The notes below the pieces were generated by a model. The model had not been told where the DNA came from. It made no database searches and was given only the letters and a program-made list of their open reading frames with translations. A stretch of DNA of 64,000 nucleotides from positions 124,001 through 188,000 of the forward strand of contig NZ_VTSX01000002.1 in the NCBI RefSeq assembly GCF_008329705.1, read 5' to 3'. This document shows positions 1 through 8,118 of the stretch, one piece after another; position 1 is the first letter of the stretch, and each line of letters begins with the position of its first letter. A program made the translations under genes and the position numbers. The stretch is from Chryseobacterium sp. SN22. Its GTDB lineage: Bacteria > Bacteroidota > Bacteroidia > Flavobacteriales > Weeksellaceae.

Positions 1-896
1 GCCTGACGATCGAGAACGATCTGCTTAGCCTTGCCGAAAAAAATTCGAAAGGTAAAATAGATTATTACATTGCTCCTGAAACCGCACTTCCGGGGAACGG
101 GTCCATTTCGGAAACCGCTTTTGAAAAAAGTATAATCATCAACAATGTGAAAGGATTTCTTTCAAAACATCCGGGTTCGGTCTTCACAACGGGAATCTCT
201 TCCCATCATTTCTATACTTCGGAAAACAACCTGCCGAAGGAAGCTTATCAGATCAATCCGGGGCTTTGGGTAGAACGTTTTAATTCGGCCATTCAAGTGA
301 TCCCGAATCAGAAAGTGGAAGTTTACCATAAGGGAAAGCTGGTTCCGGGAGTTGAAATATTCCCGTATATGAGTTATCTGAAACCGCTTTTGGGTAATGC
401 AATGATCAACTTAGGGGGTACCGTAGCTTCTTTGGGAACCGATGAAGAAAGGACTGCATTTTCAAATCCGTTCAATAAAGGAAAAATCGCTCCTATTATC
501 TGCTATGAGAGTATTTACGGTGAATTTACAGGGGAGTATGTAAATAAAGGAGCCAATTTCCTGGCGATTATGACCAATGATTCATGGTGGGGGGTTACGG
601 AAGGTCATAAACAGCTTTTATCCTACGCCAGGCTGAGAGCCATAGAAACAAGAAGGGAAATTGCCCGTGCTGCCAACAGTGGAATTTCTGCCCATATTGA
701 CGCAAAGGGAGAAATTATAGAAGATACTTTTTACGGCGATAAAACTGCATTGTATGCCAAAGTAAACCTCTATGAAGGGATGACTTTTTACACAAAAGCC
801 GGTGATCTTCTTTCCAGGTTTTCCATTTTCGCCTTCGGATTTCTGCTGTTTTATTTTTTAATTAAATGGTTCCAGGAAAAAACAAAGAAATCTTAA
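1..896 (+). CDS. lnt: Apolipoprotein N-acyltransferase, 3' part
   Basis: This reading frame is open from the left edge of the window, so only about the last 297 residues are present. Lnt is an inner-membrane enzyme that transfers the third acyl chain to the N-terminal cysteine of lipoproteins. All three positions of the nitrilase-fold catalytic triad are visible in order: Glu in APETALP near residue 27 of the fragment, Lys in YHKGKLVPG, and the nucleophile Cys in IICYESIYGEF. The C-terminus ends with a hydrophobic helix (SRFSIFAFGFLLFYFLI) and a basic tail, as in the family. The window encodes several lipobox proteins that would be its substrates. The assignment is based on motifs and order. 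Only the N-terminal membrane helices are missing, cut by the window edge. Confidence 0.9.
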   Translation, partial: LTIENDLLSLAEKNSKGKIDYYIAPETALPGNGSISETAFEKSIIINNVKGFLSKHPGSVFTTGISSHHFYTSENNLPKEAYQINPGLWVERFNSAIQVIPNQKVEVYHKGKLVPGVEIFPYMSYLKPLLGNAMINLGGTVASLGTDEERTAFSNPFNKGKIAPIICYESIYGEFTGEYVNKGANFLAIMTNDSWWGVTEGHKQLLSYARLRAIETRREIARAANSGISAHIDAKGEIIEDTFYGDKTALYAKVNLYEGMTFYTKAGDLLSRFSIFAFGFLLFYFLIKWFQEKTKKS

Positions 897-1037
897 TCTT
901 AAATCTTAAAGTATTGCAAAGAAGGAATCTGCACCTGAGGACTTTATCATTCTTAAACTCAGCATCTCCAACAGCCGGGAGGATATTAAAATCAGAGTGA
1001 TGAACGGTAAGTTATTTATAAATAATTTTGTAAAAGA

Positions 1038-1069
1038 TTTGCCTATCTGAAAAATTCTTCGTTATTTTG
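1038..1069 (+). promoter_or_regulatory. Bacteroidetes-type promoter for rpmB
   Basis: TTTG at 1038-1041 and TTATTTTG at 1062-1069 are 20 bp apart. This is one mismatch from the -33 TTTG / -7 TAnnTTTG consensus and lies about 40 bp upstream of rpmB. Confidence 0.5.
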
Positions 1070-1108
1070 CACTCTCAAATATTATAGTACAAATAAGAAC
1101 ATCGAGAT

Positions 1109-1351
1109 ATGTCAAGAATTTGCCAAATAACAGGAAAGCGTGCAATGGTTGGTAACAACGTTTCTCACGCTAATAACAAAACGAAGCGTCGTTTTGAAAT
1201 TAACTTATTAGAGAAGAAATTTTACCTTCCGGAGCAGGATAAGCACGTAACACTGAAAGTATCAGCTCATGGATTGAGAGTGATTAACAAGATTGGAATC
1301 GAGGAAGCTATTGAAAGAGCGACTAGAAACGGATTGATTAAAAAGAACTAA
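1109..1351 (+). CDS. rpmB: 50S ribosomal protein L28
   Basis: An 80-residue basic protein with the typical L28 start [23 protein letters not shown], of which the CQITGKR and SHANNKTKR motifs are diagnostic. It is a structural component of the large ribosomal subunit. It starts with ATG and is followed 3 bp later by rpmG, so the two are co-transcribed. L28, L33 and a DUF4295 protein in this order is a standard Flavobacteriia arrangement. Confidence 0.98.
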   Translation: MSRICQITGKRAMVGNNVSHANNKTKRRFEINLLEKKFYLPEQDKHVTLKVSAHGLRVINKIGIEEAIERATRNGLIKKN

Positions 1352-1354
1352 ATC

Positions 1355-1537
1355 ATGGCAAAAAAAGGAAACAGAGTTCAAGTAATCCTTGAATGTACAG
1401 AGCACAAAGAAAGTGGTATGCCAGGAATGTCAAGATACATTTCTACAAAAAATAAAAAGAACACGACAGAAAGATTGGAATTGAAAAAGTACAATCCTGT
1501 TCTTAAAAAGGTAACCGTACACAAAGAAATCAAGTAA
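1355..1537 (+). CDS. rpmG: 50S ribosomal protein L33
   Basis: A 60-residue basic protein ([18 protein letters not shown]...) with the L33 signatures ILECTEHK and [20 protein letters not shown]. It lacks the paired zinc-ribbon cysteines (only one Cys is present), so it is the C-minus type that does not bind zinc. It starts 3 bp after rpmB and is followed 20 bp later by the DUF4295 gene. Confidence 0.97.
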   Translation: MAKKGNRVQVILECTEHKESGMPGMSRYISTKNKKNTTERLELKKYNPVLKKVTVHKEIK

Positions 1538-1557
1538 TTTATAAAATATAATTTACC

Positions 1558-1710
1558 ATGGCAAAGAAAGTAGTAGCAACCCTACAGAGCGGACAGTCTA
1601 AAAAAATGACTAAAGTGGTGAAAATGGTGAAGTCTTCTAAATCAGGAGCTTACGTTTTCGAAGAAAAAGTAATGAATGCAGACGAAGTAGACGGTTATTT
1701 GAAAAAATAA
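1558..1710 (+). CDS. DUF4295 family small basic protein
   Basis: A 50-residue lysine-rich protein (MAKKVVATLQSGQSKKMTK... ending DEVDGYLKK). It matches what I know of the DUF4295 family, found in Bacteroidetes directly after rpmG and thought to be ribosome-associated, although no function is established. It is too short for many ORF filters. It is the last gene of the rpmB-rpmG operon, and an intrinsic terminator follows 21 bp after the stop codon. Confidence 0.92.
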   Translation: MAKKVVATLQSGQSKKMTKVVKMVKSSKSGAYVFEEKVMNADEVDGYLKK

Positions 1711-1731
1711 TCTCCGCTTTATTTACAATAT

Positions 1732-1764
1732 AAAAAAACTACTCAGCTTTTGGGTAGTTTTTTT
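1732..1764 (+). terminator. Intrinsic terminator of the rpmB operon
   Basis: The arms AAAACTACTC and GGGTAGTTTT pair around an AGCTTTT loop, and the 3' arm runs into seven T. Confidence 0.85.
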
Positions 1765-1766
1765 GT

Positions 1767-1774
1767 TATCTTTG
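1767..1774 (+). promoter_or_regulatory. -7 box for ftsY
   Basis: TATCTTTG is a perfect TAnnTTTG box directly after the terminator, 86 bp upstream of the ftsY start. No well-placed -33 TTTG was seen. Confidence 0.45.
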
Positions 1775-1786
1775 CTTTAATCTAGC

Positions 1787-1832
1787 TGGAAGCCCAAGGC
1801 CAGGGGTTCAAGTCTCTATTATTTAGCTTCCA
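1787..1832 (+). other. tRNA 3'-half-like sequence in the ftsY leader
   Basis: AGGGGTTCAAGTCTCT (1802-1817) resembles a tRNA T-arm. It is enclosed by TGGAAGC (1787-1793) and GCTTCCA (1826-1832), which pair perfectly. No D-arm or anticodon arm can be drawn, so this is not a working tRNA. It could be a decayed tRNA end or an ftsY 5'-UTR structure. Confidence 0.25.
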
Positions 1833-1860
1833 TTATTAATTAAATTCCGTAATTCATAAG

Positions 1861-2814
1861 ATGAGTTGGTTTAAAAATATTTTTAAAAAAGAAGAAAAAG
1901 AAACGTTAGATAAAGGATTGGAAAAGTCCAGCCAGGGTTTCTTTGAAAAAATGACGAAAGCCGTAGTCGGTAAAAGCAAAGTAGACGATGAAGTACTGGA
2001 TAATCTGGAAGAAATACTTATTGCCTCCGACGTCGGTGCCTCTACCACCATCAAAATCATCGAACGAATTGAAGAACGTGTTGCCCGTGACAAATACGTG
2101 GGTGTAAACGAACTGGATAAAATCCTCCGGGAGGAAATTTCGGGATTGCTGCTTGAAAACCCGCACGCCGGAACAGGAAATATCGATGCTTCCAAAAAAC
2201 CTTACGTCATCATGGTCGTTGGGGTAAATGGTGTGGGAAAAACCACCACCATCGGAAAGCTGGCCCATCAGTTTACCACGGAAGGAAAAAAGGTGGTCCT
2301 TGGAGCCGCCGACACTTTCAGAGCGGCAGCCGTTGACCAGTTGGTTATCTGGAGCGAGAGAGTGGGCGTACCGATCGTAAAACAGGAAATGGGCTCTGAT
2401 CCGGCTTCCGTTGCTTTTGACACGGTACAGAGTGCTGTAGCACAAAATGCCGATATTGTCATTATTGATACTGCCGGAAGGCTTCATAATAAAATCAACC
2501 TGATGAATGAGCTTTCAAAAATCAAAAGGGTTATGCAGAAGGTGATTCCTGATGCCCCTCATGAAATCCTGCTGGTTCTTGACGGTTCTACCGGCCAGAA
2601 TGCATTTGAGCAGGCCAAACAGTTTACAGCCGCTACGGAAGTGAATGCCTTAGCCGTAACAAAACTTGACGGAACAGCAAAAGGAGGTGTGGTTATCGGC
2701 ATCTCAGACCAATTCCAAATCCCGGTGAAGTATATCGGCGTCGGAGAAAAGATGCAGGACCTGCAATTATTTAATGGTACAGAGTTTGTAGATTCATTTT
2801 TCAAGAAGAGATGA
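1861..2814 (+). CDS. ftsY: Signal recognition particle receptor FtsY
   Basis: A 317-residue SRP-type GTPase that docks ribosome-SRP complexes at the inner membrane for co-translational insertion. The N-terminal part (about 1-95) is a short charged stretch plus the helical N domain. It lacks the long acidic A domain of E. coli, as is normal for Bacteroidetes. G-domain motifs are all present: GVNGVGKTTTIGKLA (G1), DTFRAAAVDQL, DTAGR (G3), TKLDGTAKGG (G4) and GVGEKMQDLQLF near the end. The ATG start agrees with the family. It follows its own promoter box and is probably monocistronic. Confidence 0.97.
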   Translation: MSWFKNIFKKEEKETLDKGLEKSSQGFFEKMTKAVVGKSKVDDEVLDNLEEILIASDVGASTTIKIIERIEERVARDKYVGVNELDKILREEISGLLLENPHAGTGNIDASKKPYVIMVVGVNGVGKTTTIGKLAHQFTTEGKKVVLGAADTFRAAAVDQLVIWSERVGVPIVKQEMGSDPASVAFDTVQSAVAQNADIVIIDTAGRLHNKINLMNELSKIKRVMQKVIPDAPHEILLVLDGSTGQNAFEQAKQFTAATEVNALAVTKLDGTAKGGVVIGISDQFQIPVKYIGVGEKMQDLQLFNGTEFVDSFFKKR

Positions 2815-2880
2815 TGTCTATCATGTTTTCCCAACATCAATAATAAACCAAATTAAATATTAACATTAAAAAATGCAGCT

Positions 2881-3144
2881 ATGGGATTTATAACATGGAT
2901 TATTTTCGGACTACTGGCCGGAGCAATTGCTAAAGCGATCATGCCTGGAAAACAGGGCGGTGGAATGCTTATCACAATGATTCTAGGAATTATAGGAGCC
3001 TTTATCGGAGGATCGATAGGGGTTTACTTACTACACTGGGGAGACGTAGATTCTTTCTGGAACTTCAGAAGCTGGATCCTGGCAATCGGGGGCGCTTTGA
3101 TTGTTCTGTGGATTTACGGGATGCTTACTACCAGAAGAGCTTAA
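2881..3144 (+). CDS. GlsB/YeaQ/YmgE family membrane protein
   Basis: An 87-residue, almost wholly hydrophobic protein with three predicted membrane helices separated by GKQGGGMLITMILGIIGAFIGG, the usual signature of the family often labelled transglycosylase-associated protein. Members are inner-membrane proteins frequently linked to stress responses, and their biochemical role is unclear. It lies 66 bp after ftsY and ends before a strong bidirectional terminator shared with sppA. Confidence 0.9.
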   Translation: MGFITWIIFGLLAGAIAKAIMPGKQGGGMLITMILGIIGAFIGGSIGVYLLHWGDVDSFWNFRSWILAIGGALIVLWIYGMLTTRRA

Positions 3145-3162
3145 CCTGTAGAATAAAAAATT

Positions 3163-3198
3163 AAAACGGCGGATTTGAAATTCAAATCCGCCGTTTTT
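3163..3198. terminator. Bidirectional terminator between GlsB-like gene and sppA
   Basis: A perfect 15-bp stem (AAAACGGCGGATTTG / CAAATCCGCCGTTTT) with a 5-nt loop has A and T runs on both sides. It serves the convergent genes on both strands. Confidence 0.92.
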
Positions 3199-3220
3199 AT
3201 ATAATATAATATAATTTAGT

Positions 3221-4978
3221 TTAGTTAATTTTAATCTGGTAAGGCATTTCCATTTTCACTTCAGACTGTAGCTTTCTTTCTTCCACAATTTGCTGCAAAA
3301 GTTCATAGTTGGCTTTTCCGATTTTGTTTTGTACAACCCTTGCAGAAATATCATCTTCGTTAAGATCTTTGAATATTTGCTCAAATGGGGTCATTCTTTT
3401 CGGATAAGAAGCCACATTGTACGATTTAAGTCCGGCTTTTTGAGCAGCAAATTTTATGGCATCATTCAAAGTTCCCAGTTCATCCACCAGGCCGATCTGC
3501 TTTGCTCTGGTTCCGCTCCAAACTCTTCCGCCACCCACATTGTCGATCTGCTCAAAGCTCTTCTTCCTGTTCTGTGTTACGAAGTGTACGAATCTTTTGT
3601 AGGTTCCTTCTACACTTCTGGTGATCATATTCACTCCGTAAGGTGTCACCCCGTTTAATGAAGAATAATACTGTGAATTGGCATTCGTTGAAACAATGTC
3701 TGAGCGAATCCCGTTTTTATTCGCGATATCCTTAAAGTAAGGAATCACTCCGAAAACGCCTATTGATCCCGTAAGGGTATTCGGCTCCGAATAAATTTTA
3801 TCAGCGGCCATCGCAATATAATAGCCTCCGGAAGCGGCATAATCTCCGAAAGAAACAACGAGCGGCTTTTTCTTCTTAAGCTGCTGCAGCTCAAACAAAA
3901 TCTCATCGGAAGCGTTGGCACTTCCCCCCGGGGAATTGATCCTGAAAACAACAGCTTTCACTTTATCATTTTCCTGAAGGTCTTTGATGTATTTAATATA
4001 TTTTTCCGAATGAATATCATTATAATCATCGCCGCCGTTAATGGACCCGGAAGCATATAAAACCGCGACCCGGTCACCGGATTTCTCATCATCGGAATAT
4101 GAAGCAACATATTTTCCTAAAGAAATCTTATTTAATTTATCATCTTCTTTCAAATTTAATTTTGAACGGATGATCCGATCATATTCTGTTTTCTGAATTA
4201 ATTTATCGGCCAGCTTATATTTAAGTCCAAGATCCGGAATCATCCCATACAGACTGTCCACCACCGTTCTGAACTGTGCCGTATCGATTTTTCTGGAAGC
4301 AGCTATTCTTAAAGAAGTATTTTTCCAGATATCGTTCAGCAGCGTACTCAGCTGTTCCTTATTTTCAGGAGAAATATCATTTCTTAAAAAAGGTTCTACT
4401 GCAGATTTGAATTTCCCATGGCGGATCACTTCAATCCCGATTCCGTATTTGTCTGCAAAATCTTTGTAAAAGGCCACTTCGGTAGCCAGCCCTTTCAGCT
4501 CGATCATTCCTGCCGGATTCAGATAATACTGGTCTGCTACAGAACCTAAATAATAGGCAGCCTGAGAAACGGCATTGCCGTAAGCATAAACAAACTTCCC
4601 GCTTTTTTTAAAATCCTGGATTGCGTTCCTGAGATCATCAATCTGGGTAATTCCTGCATTCAGAAAATCAGCCTCGATGCTGATCCCTTTGATGTTATCG
4701 TCAGTCTTCGCTTTGGTGATTGCCTCAATCGCATCATAAATCAGGACATTTTTATTCTGGTCGCTGATCTCAAATATGCCTTTCTTTTCTTCTGTTGGGC
4801 TGTCCAGAATATTGGTTTTTAAATTAATGGTCAGAACAGAATTCTTCTTTACCATTACGGATTTCTCACTTCCCATCGCACTGAACACAAGCATTATGAT
4901 AAAAAAGAAGAAAAACACGACACATAAGATGACTATAGCCACTATATTTGCCAGTACATTTTTAAAAAAACTTTTCAT
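3221..4978 (-). CDS. sppA: Signal peptide peptidase SppA, 67K type
   Basis: A membrane-anchored serine protease of the S49 family that degrades signal peptides after cleavage. The N-terminus has one long transmembrane segment (about residues 8-35). Two tandem S49 domains follow. The catalytic Lys is in RHGKFKSAVEPF of the first domain and the nucleophile Ser is in AASGGYYIAMAADKI of the second, the same split Lys/Ser dyad as E. coli SppA. The length (585 residues) is normal. I chose the ATG at 4978; an in-frame TTG at 4996 adds only six residues and nearly touches the folK start. The gene is divergent from folK, with 19 bp between the start codons. Confidence 0.95.
   Translation of the reverse strand: MKSFFKNVLANIVAIVILCVVFFFFFIIMLVFSAMGSEKSVMVKKNSVLTINLKTNILDSPTEEKKGIFEISDQNKNVLIYDAIEAITKAKTDDNIKGISIEADFLNAGITQIDDLRNAIQDFKKSGKFVYAYGNAVSQAAYYLGSVADQYYLNPAGMIELKGLATEVAFYKDFADKYGIGIEVIRHGKFKSAVEPFLRNDISPENKEQLSTLLNDIWKNTSLRIAASRKIDTAQFRTVVDSLYGMIPDLGLKYKLADKLIQKTEYDRIIRSKLNLKEDDKLNKISLGKYVASYSDDEKSGDRVAVLYASGSINGGDDYNDIHSEKYIKYIKDLQENDKVKAVVFRINSPGGSANASDEILFELQQLKKKKPLVVSFGDYAASGGYYIAMAADKIYSEPNTLTGSIGVFGVIPYFKDIANKNGIRSDIVSTNANSQYYSSLNGVTPYGVNMITRSVEGTYKRFVHFVTQNRKKSFEQIDNVGGGRVWSGTRAKQIGLVDELGTLNDAIKFAAQKAGLKSYNVASYPKRMTPFEQIFKDLNEDDISARVVQNKIGKANYELLQQIVEERKLQSEVKMEMPYQIKIN
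4943..4950 (+). promoter_or_regulatory. Possible folK -7 box inside sppA
   Basis: TATATTTG matches TAnnTTTG and lies 47 bp upstream of folK, within the opposite-strand 5' end of sppA. No -33 TTTG is in place. Confidence 0.3.
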
Positions 4979-4997
4979 ATAACAATCATTTTTCAAT

Positions 4998-5414
4998 ATG
5001 TCGCAGCATAGAGTCGTTTTGTTACTGGGCAGTAACCTCGGAGACCGAAAAAAAAATCTGGAAACCGCAATAAGAAAACTGGAGGAAGGCGGAAATCAAA
5101 TATTAAAAATTAGTGAATTTTTAACATCTGAGCCCGTAGAATTTGCCAGTTCCAATATTTTTTGTAATATTGCATTGATAATATTTACAGGTCTTTCGCC
5201 CGTTCGGCTCCTTGAACACATCAAGAGCATTGAAACGGAGATGGGAAGGGTAAACGATTCTAAGGTATCAGGCGGATATACAGATAGATTAATCGACATA
5301 GATATCGTTACCTTCAACGGTTTAAAATTTAGCTCGGAAAGATTGGAAATCCCTCATGAGAAGCATATTTCTGAAAGAGAATTTTCCAGAATATTATTAA
5401 AAGATTTTATCTGA
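4998..5414 (+). CDS. folK: 6-hydroxymethyl-7,8-dihydropterin pyrophosphokinase
   Basis: A 138-residue HPPK that transfers pyrophosphate from ATP to 6-hydroxymethyl-dihydropterin in folate synthesis. Family motifs are LLLGSNLGDRKKNLETAI at the N-terminus, SEFLTSEPVEF, and the HPPK signature TDRLIDIDIVTFNG with the magnesium-binding Asp pair. It is slightly shorter than E. coli FolK (159 residues) but complete. The outer membrane protein gene starts 22 bp downstream, so read-through is possible. The next folate-pathway gene in the window, folB, is far away at 38.4 kb. Confidence 0.95.
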   Translation: MSQHRVVLLLGSNLGDRKKNLETAIRKLEEGGNQILKISEFLTSEPVEFASSNIFCNIALIIFTGLSPVRLLEHIKSIETEMGRVNDSKVSGGYTDRLIDIDIVTFNGLKFSSERLEIPHEKHISEREFSRILLKDFI

Positions 5415-5436
5415 CATAAAACATAAAACATATTGT

Positions 5437-6555
5437 ATGAAATTAGGTTTATTATTATTGGCCACATTGCCTATTGCTACGTATGCACAGGATAGTATAG
5501 CTGTTACTTCAAATGACAAGTATCCAAATACATTCTCATCAGGTTCTGCCAATGTTCAACCTTTTAACAACAAAGCCAAAAGATTCAACGACTGGTCTGT
5601 ATCAGTGGGGGGTGGTGCTGCCTTTATGGTGCATTCCGACCTTAAATCCATCTATGATAAAAAGATCAATTGGGGGTACAATTCGTATGTAAGTTTAGAC
5701 AAACAGATTACGCACGTTTTTGGATTAAGCCTTATCTATCAGAGAGGTGAAACCAATCAGAAGGCTCAGTTGGAAGGTGCTGCCGGTGTCGCAGCCGGAG
5801 TTGCAACAGCAAATACCAAGTATAATCAGATTGCCTTAATGGGGGACATCAACTTCTCGAATCTTTTAAGAAGAGTCGACAACCATTCTCCATACAGATG
5901 GGCATTACACGGTTATGCAGGTGCTGGATTTATGGACTTCAAGACGTCTCTGCATGACAACAATGAATTCAGATGGAGCAACGATCCTAAAAGAATTCCG
6001 TTGTTTATCGAACAGAAACTGGCAATCAACTCTTTTTATTACCAATTTGGTGCGGGAGTGAAGTACAATGTTTCCAAACTGATCGACATCGAAGCCAGAA
6101 CCATGTACATCATGAGTGGTGATGACGAGTTTGATGGTGGAGGATACGCAGGTCCCGCAGATTATGATCCTTCTTCAAAAGTATCAAAGTATAATATGAT
6201 CAGCAAAGGAAGATCTGATAATGCCTGGACAGTGAACCTGGGAATTTCTTTCAAGCTGGGGAAACACGAAACCCATCTGGCTTGGCATGATCCGCTTCAG
6301 GAAGCTTACTACAAAACCAATGTTCTGGAGAACCAAAGTATGGAGCTTGTCGTGTGTGAAAAAGGTGACTTAGACAACGACGGAGTATGTGACGATTGGG
6401 ACAGACAGCTCGATACTCCTGCAGGTGCAAGAGTAGATGGCGCGGGAGTTGCATTGGATATGGACCTGGATGGTGTGATCGACTTATACGATAAGTGTGT
6501 AACCGTTCCGGGACCGGTAGAAAACCAAGGTTGCCCTACCAGCACAACAAAATAA
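5437..6555 (+). CDS. OmpA-like outer membrane protein lacking the C-terminal OmpA domain
   Basis: A 372-residue protein with a signal peptide cleaved after ATYAQ, an N-terminal eight-strand-like beta-barrel (about 45-285), and a calcium-binding thrombospondin type 3-like stretch (KGDLDNDGVCDDWD and DMDLDGVIDLYDKC). It stops shortly after NQGCP. The downstream paralogue continues from the same point into a peptidoglycan-binding OmpA domain that this copy lacks. The two proteins share long identical blocks, including DNHSPYRWALHGYAG-type segments and the RQLDTPAGARVDGAGVALD linker. The pair therefore arose by tandem duplication with loss (or gain) of the C-terminal domain. Without it the protein could not anchor the envelope to the cell wall. 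Confidence 0.88.
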   Translation: MKLGLLLLATLPIATYAQDSIAVTSNDKYPNTFSSGSANVQPFNNKAKRFNDWSVSVGGGAAFMVHSDLKSIYDKKINWGYNSYVSLDKQITHVFGLSLIYQRGETNQKAQLEGAAGVAAGVATANTKYNQIALMGDINFSNLLRRVDNHSPYRWALHGYAGAGFMDFKTSLHDNNEFRWSNDPKRIPLFIEQKLAINSFYYQFGAGVKYNVSKLIDIEARTMYIMSGDDEFDGGGYAGPADYDPSSKVSKYNMISKGRSDNAWTVNLGISFKLGKHETHLAWHDPLQEAYYKTNVLENQSMELVVCEKGDLDNDGVCDDWDRQLDTPAGARVDGAGVALDMDLDGVIDLYDKCVTVPGPVENQGCPTSTTK

Positions 6556-6590
6556 CTAAATCATTTAATTAACTAAATAAAAAATACACT

Positions 6591-8042
6591 ATGAAATTAA
6601 GTTTAGCAATTGTTGCATTGGCTTTAACTGTTCCTACAGTTGCTTTTGCACAAGACTCAACTGCAGTGTCATCATCAGGACAATATCCGAATACCTTTTC
6701 TTCGGGTTCTGCGAACGTTTCCCCGTTTACGAATAAATCAAAAAGATTTAACGATTGGGCAATTTCGATTGGTGCCGGTGTACCATTGATGCAATCTGCC
6801 GATTTAACATCGATAAAAAACGGTAACGGTAACAATCTTTTCGGATATTCTGCTTATGTAAGTATCGATAAAGCAATTACCCACGCTTTCGGTCTTAATT
6901 TACAGTATGACAGAGGTGAAACCAGACAAGGTTTTTTCAATACGAAAGACGCTGCCCCTGCAAATGCATCAGTAACACAACAGGTAGGAGCAAGAACACA
7001 GTATGATGCGATTTCTTTATTGGGAGACATCAACTTTTCAAACCTTTTAAGAAGAGTGGATAACCATTCACCTTTCAGATGGGCACTTCACGGATATGCG
7101 GGTGTGGGAGTTTTATCTTACAGAGCGTACCAGAAAGATGAAATGGGACAGAGAATGGTAACTGAAGTAAAGCCATTTGAATTGGGATCTATGTTTGCTC
7201 AGGCAGGTGCCGGTCTTAAATTCAAAGTAAACAGAAGACTTGATATCGAGGGTAGAGTAATGTATGTAGTAACCGGTGATGATGAATTCGACGGCGGAGG
7301 TGCTAAATACAGTGCCATCAACCAACGTGAAGAGCAGGTTTCCGATAACTTTGTAAACGCAACCTTAGGTATTTCCTTGAAACTTGGAAAGCACGAATCT
7401 CACTTAATGTGGCATGACCCACTTCAGGAAATCTATTACAAACTTGATGTATTGGCTAACAAAAACCAGGATATCGAAGTTTGTAAGAAAGGAGATCTTG
7501 ATAACGACGGAGTTTGCGACGATTGGGACAGACAGCTTGATACTCCTGCAGGTGCAAGAGTTGACGGTGCTGGTGTAGCTTTAGATACTGACCTTGACGG
7601 TGTAATCGACCTTTACGACAAATGTGTAACGGTTCCGGGACCTGTTGAAAATCAGGGATGTCCTACTACTCCTGTAGGATTGGTAGATGAAAAAGAAACA
7701 AAACTGGAAGGAATTGAGTTTGATTTGAATTCAGACAGAATTTTACCATCTAACACTCCGATCCTTAACAACGCTGTTAACTATATCAACTCTTCAAACG
7801 GTACTTATACTGTAATCGGTGCGACCGATACAAGAGCTTCTGAAGCTTACAACCAAAGATTATCTGAAAGAAGAGCAAACAACGTTAAAGATTATTTAAT
7901 TAAAAACGGAGTTCAGTCCGGTAAACTTGACGCAATCGGTAGAGGTAAAAAAGACCTTAAATACCCTGAATGTGACCCTGCTACTAAATGTCCTGAATGG
8001 AAAAACAGAGCAAACAGAAGAGTTTACTTTGAAGCTAAATAA
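6591..8042 (+). CDS. OmpA family outer membrane protein
   Basis: A 483-residue outer membrane protein with a signal peptide (cleavage near VAFAQDS), a beta-barrel (about 45-290), a thrombospondin type 3-like calcium-binding linker and a C-terminal OmpA domain (about 365-483). That domain keeps the diaminopimelate-binding motif: Asp in GATDTRAS and the helix YNQRLSERRANNVKDYL (N..LS..RA..V). The protein should link the outer membrane to peptidoglycan. It lies 35 bp after its shorter paralogue and is followed by a terminator. It is likely abundant, as OmpA-type proteins usually are. Confidence 0.93.
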   Translation: MKLSLAIVALALTVPTVAFAQDSTAVSSSGQYPNTFSSGSANVSPFTNKSKRFNDWAISIGAGVPLMQSADLTSIKNGNGNNLFGYSAYVSIDKAITHAFGLNLQYDRGETRQGFFNTKDAAPANASVTQQVGARTQYDAISLLGDINFSNLLRRVDNHSPFRWALHGYAGVGVLSYRAYQKDEMGQRMVTEVKPFELGSMFAQAGAGLKFKVNRRLDIEGRVMYVVTGDDEFDGGGAKYSAINQREEQVSDNFVNATLGISLKLGKHESHLMWHDPLQEIYYKLDVLANKNQDIEVCKKGDLDNDGVCDDWDRQLDTPAGARVDGAGVALDTDLDGVIDLYDKCVTVPGPVENQGCPTTPVGLVDEKETKLEGIEFDLNSDRILPSNTPILNNAVNYINSSNGTYTVIGATDTRASEAYNQRLSERRANNVKDYLIKNGVQSGKLDAIGRGKKDLKYPECDPATKCPEWKNRANRRVYFEAK

Positions 8043-8062
8043 TAATTTTATTATTAAATTAT

Positions 8063-8091
8063 AAAAAGCCATGCAATGCGTGGCTTTTTTT
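8063..8091 (+). terminator. Terminator after the OmpA pair
   Basis: The stem AAAAAGCCATGC / GCGTGGCTTTTT (one T-G wobble) is followed by further T. It also shows that recQ cannot start at the ATG inside the hairpin (8071). Confidence 0.85.
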
Positions 8092-8118
8092 ATTATATTA
8101 CTTTTACTATTTTTATCA

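Noticed and set aside
1787..1832. A functional tRNA upstream of ftsY
   Set aside because: Only a T-arm-like piece and one pairing helix are present; D-arm and anticodon arm cannot be drawn.
8071..8118. Longer recQ start (48 bp upstream in frame)
   Set aside because: It lies inside the terminator of the preceding gene and adds a hydrophobic stretch that RecQ proteins do not have.
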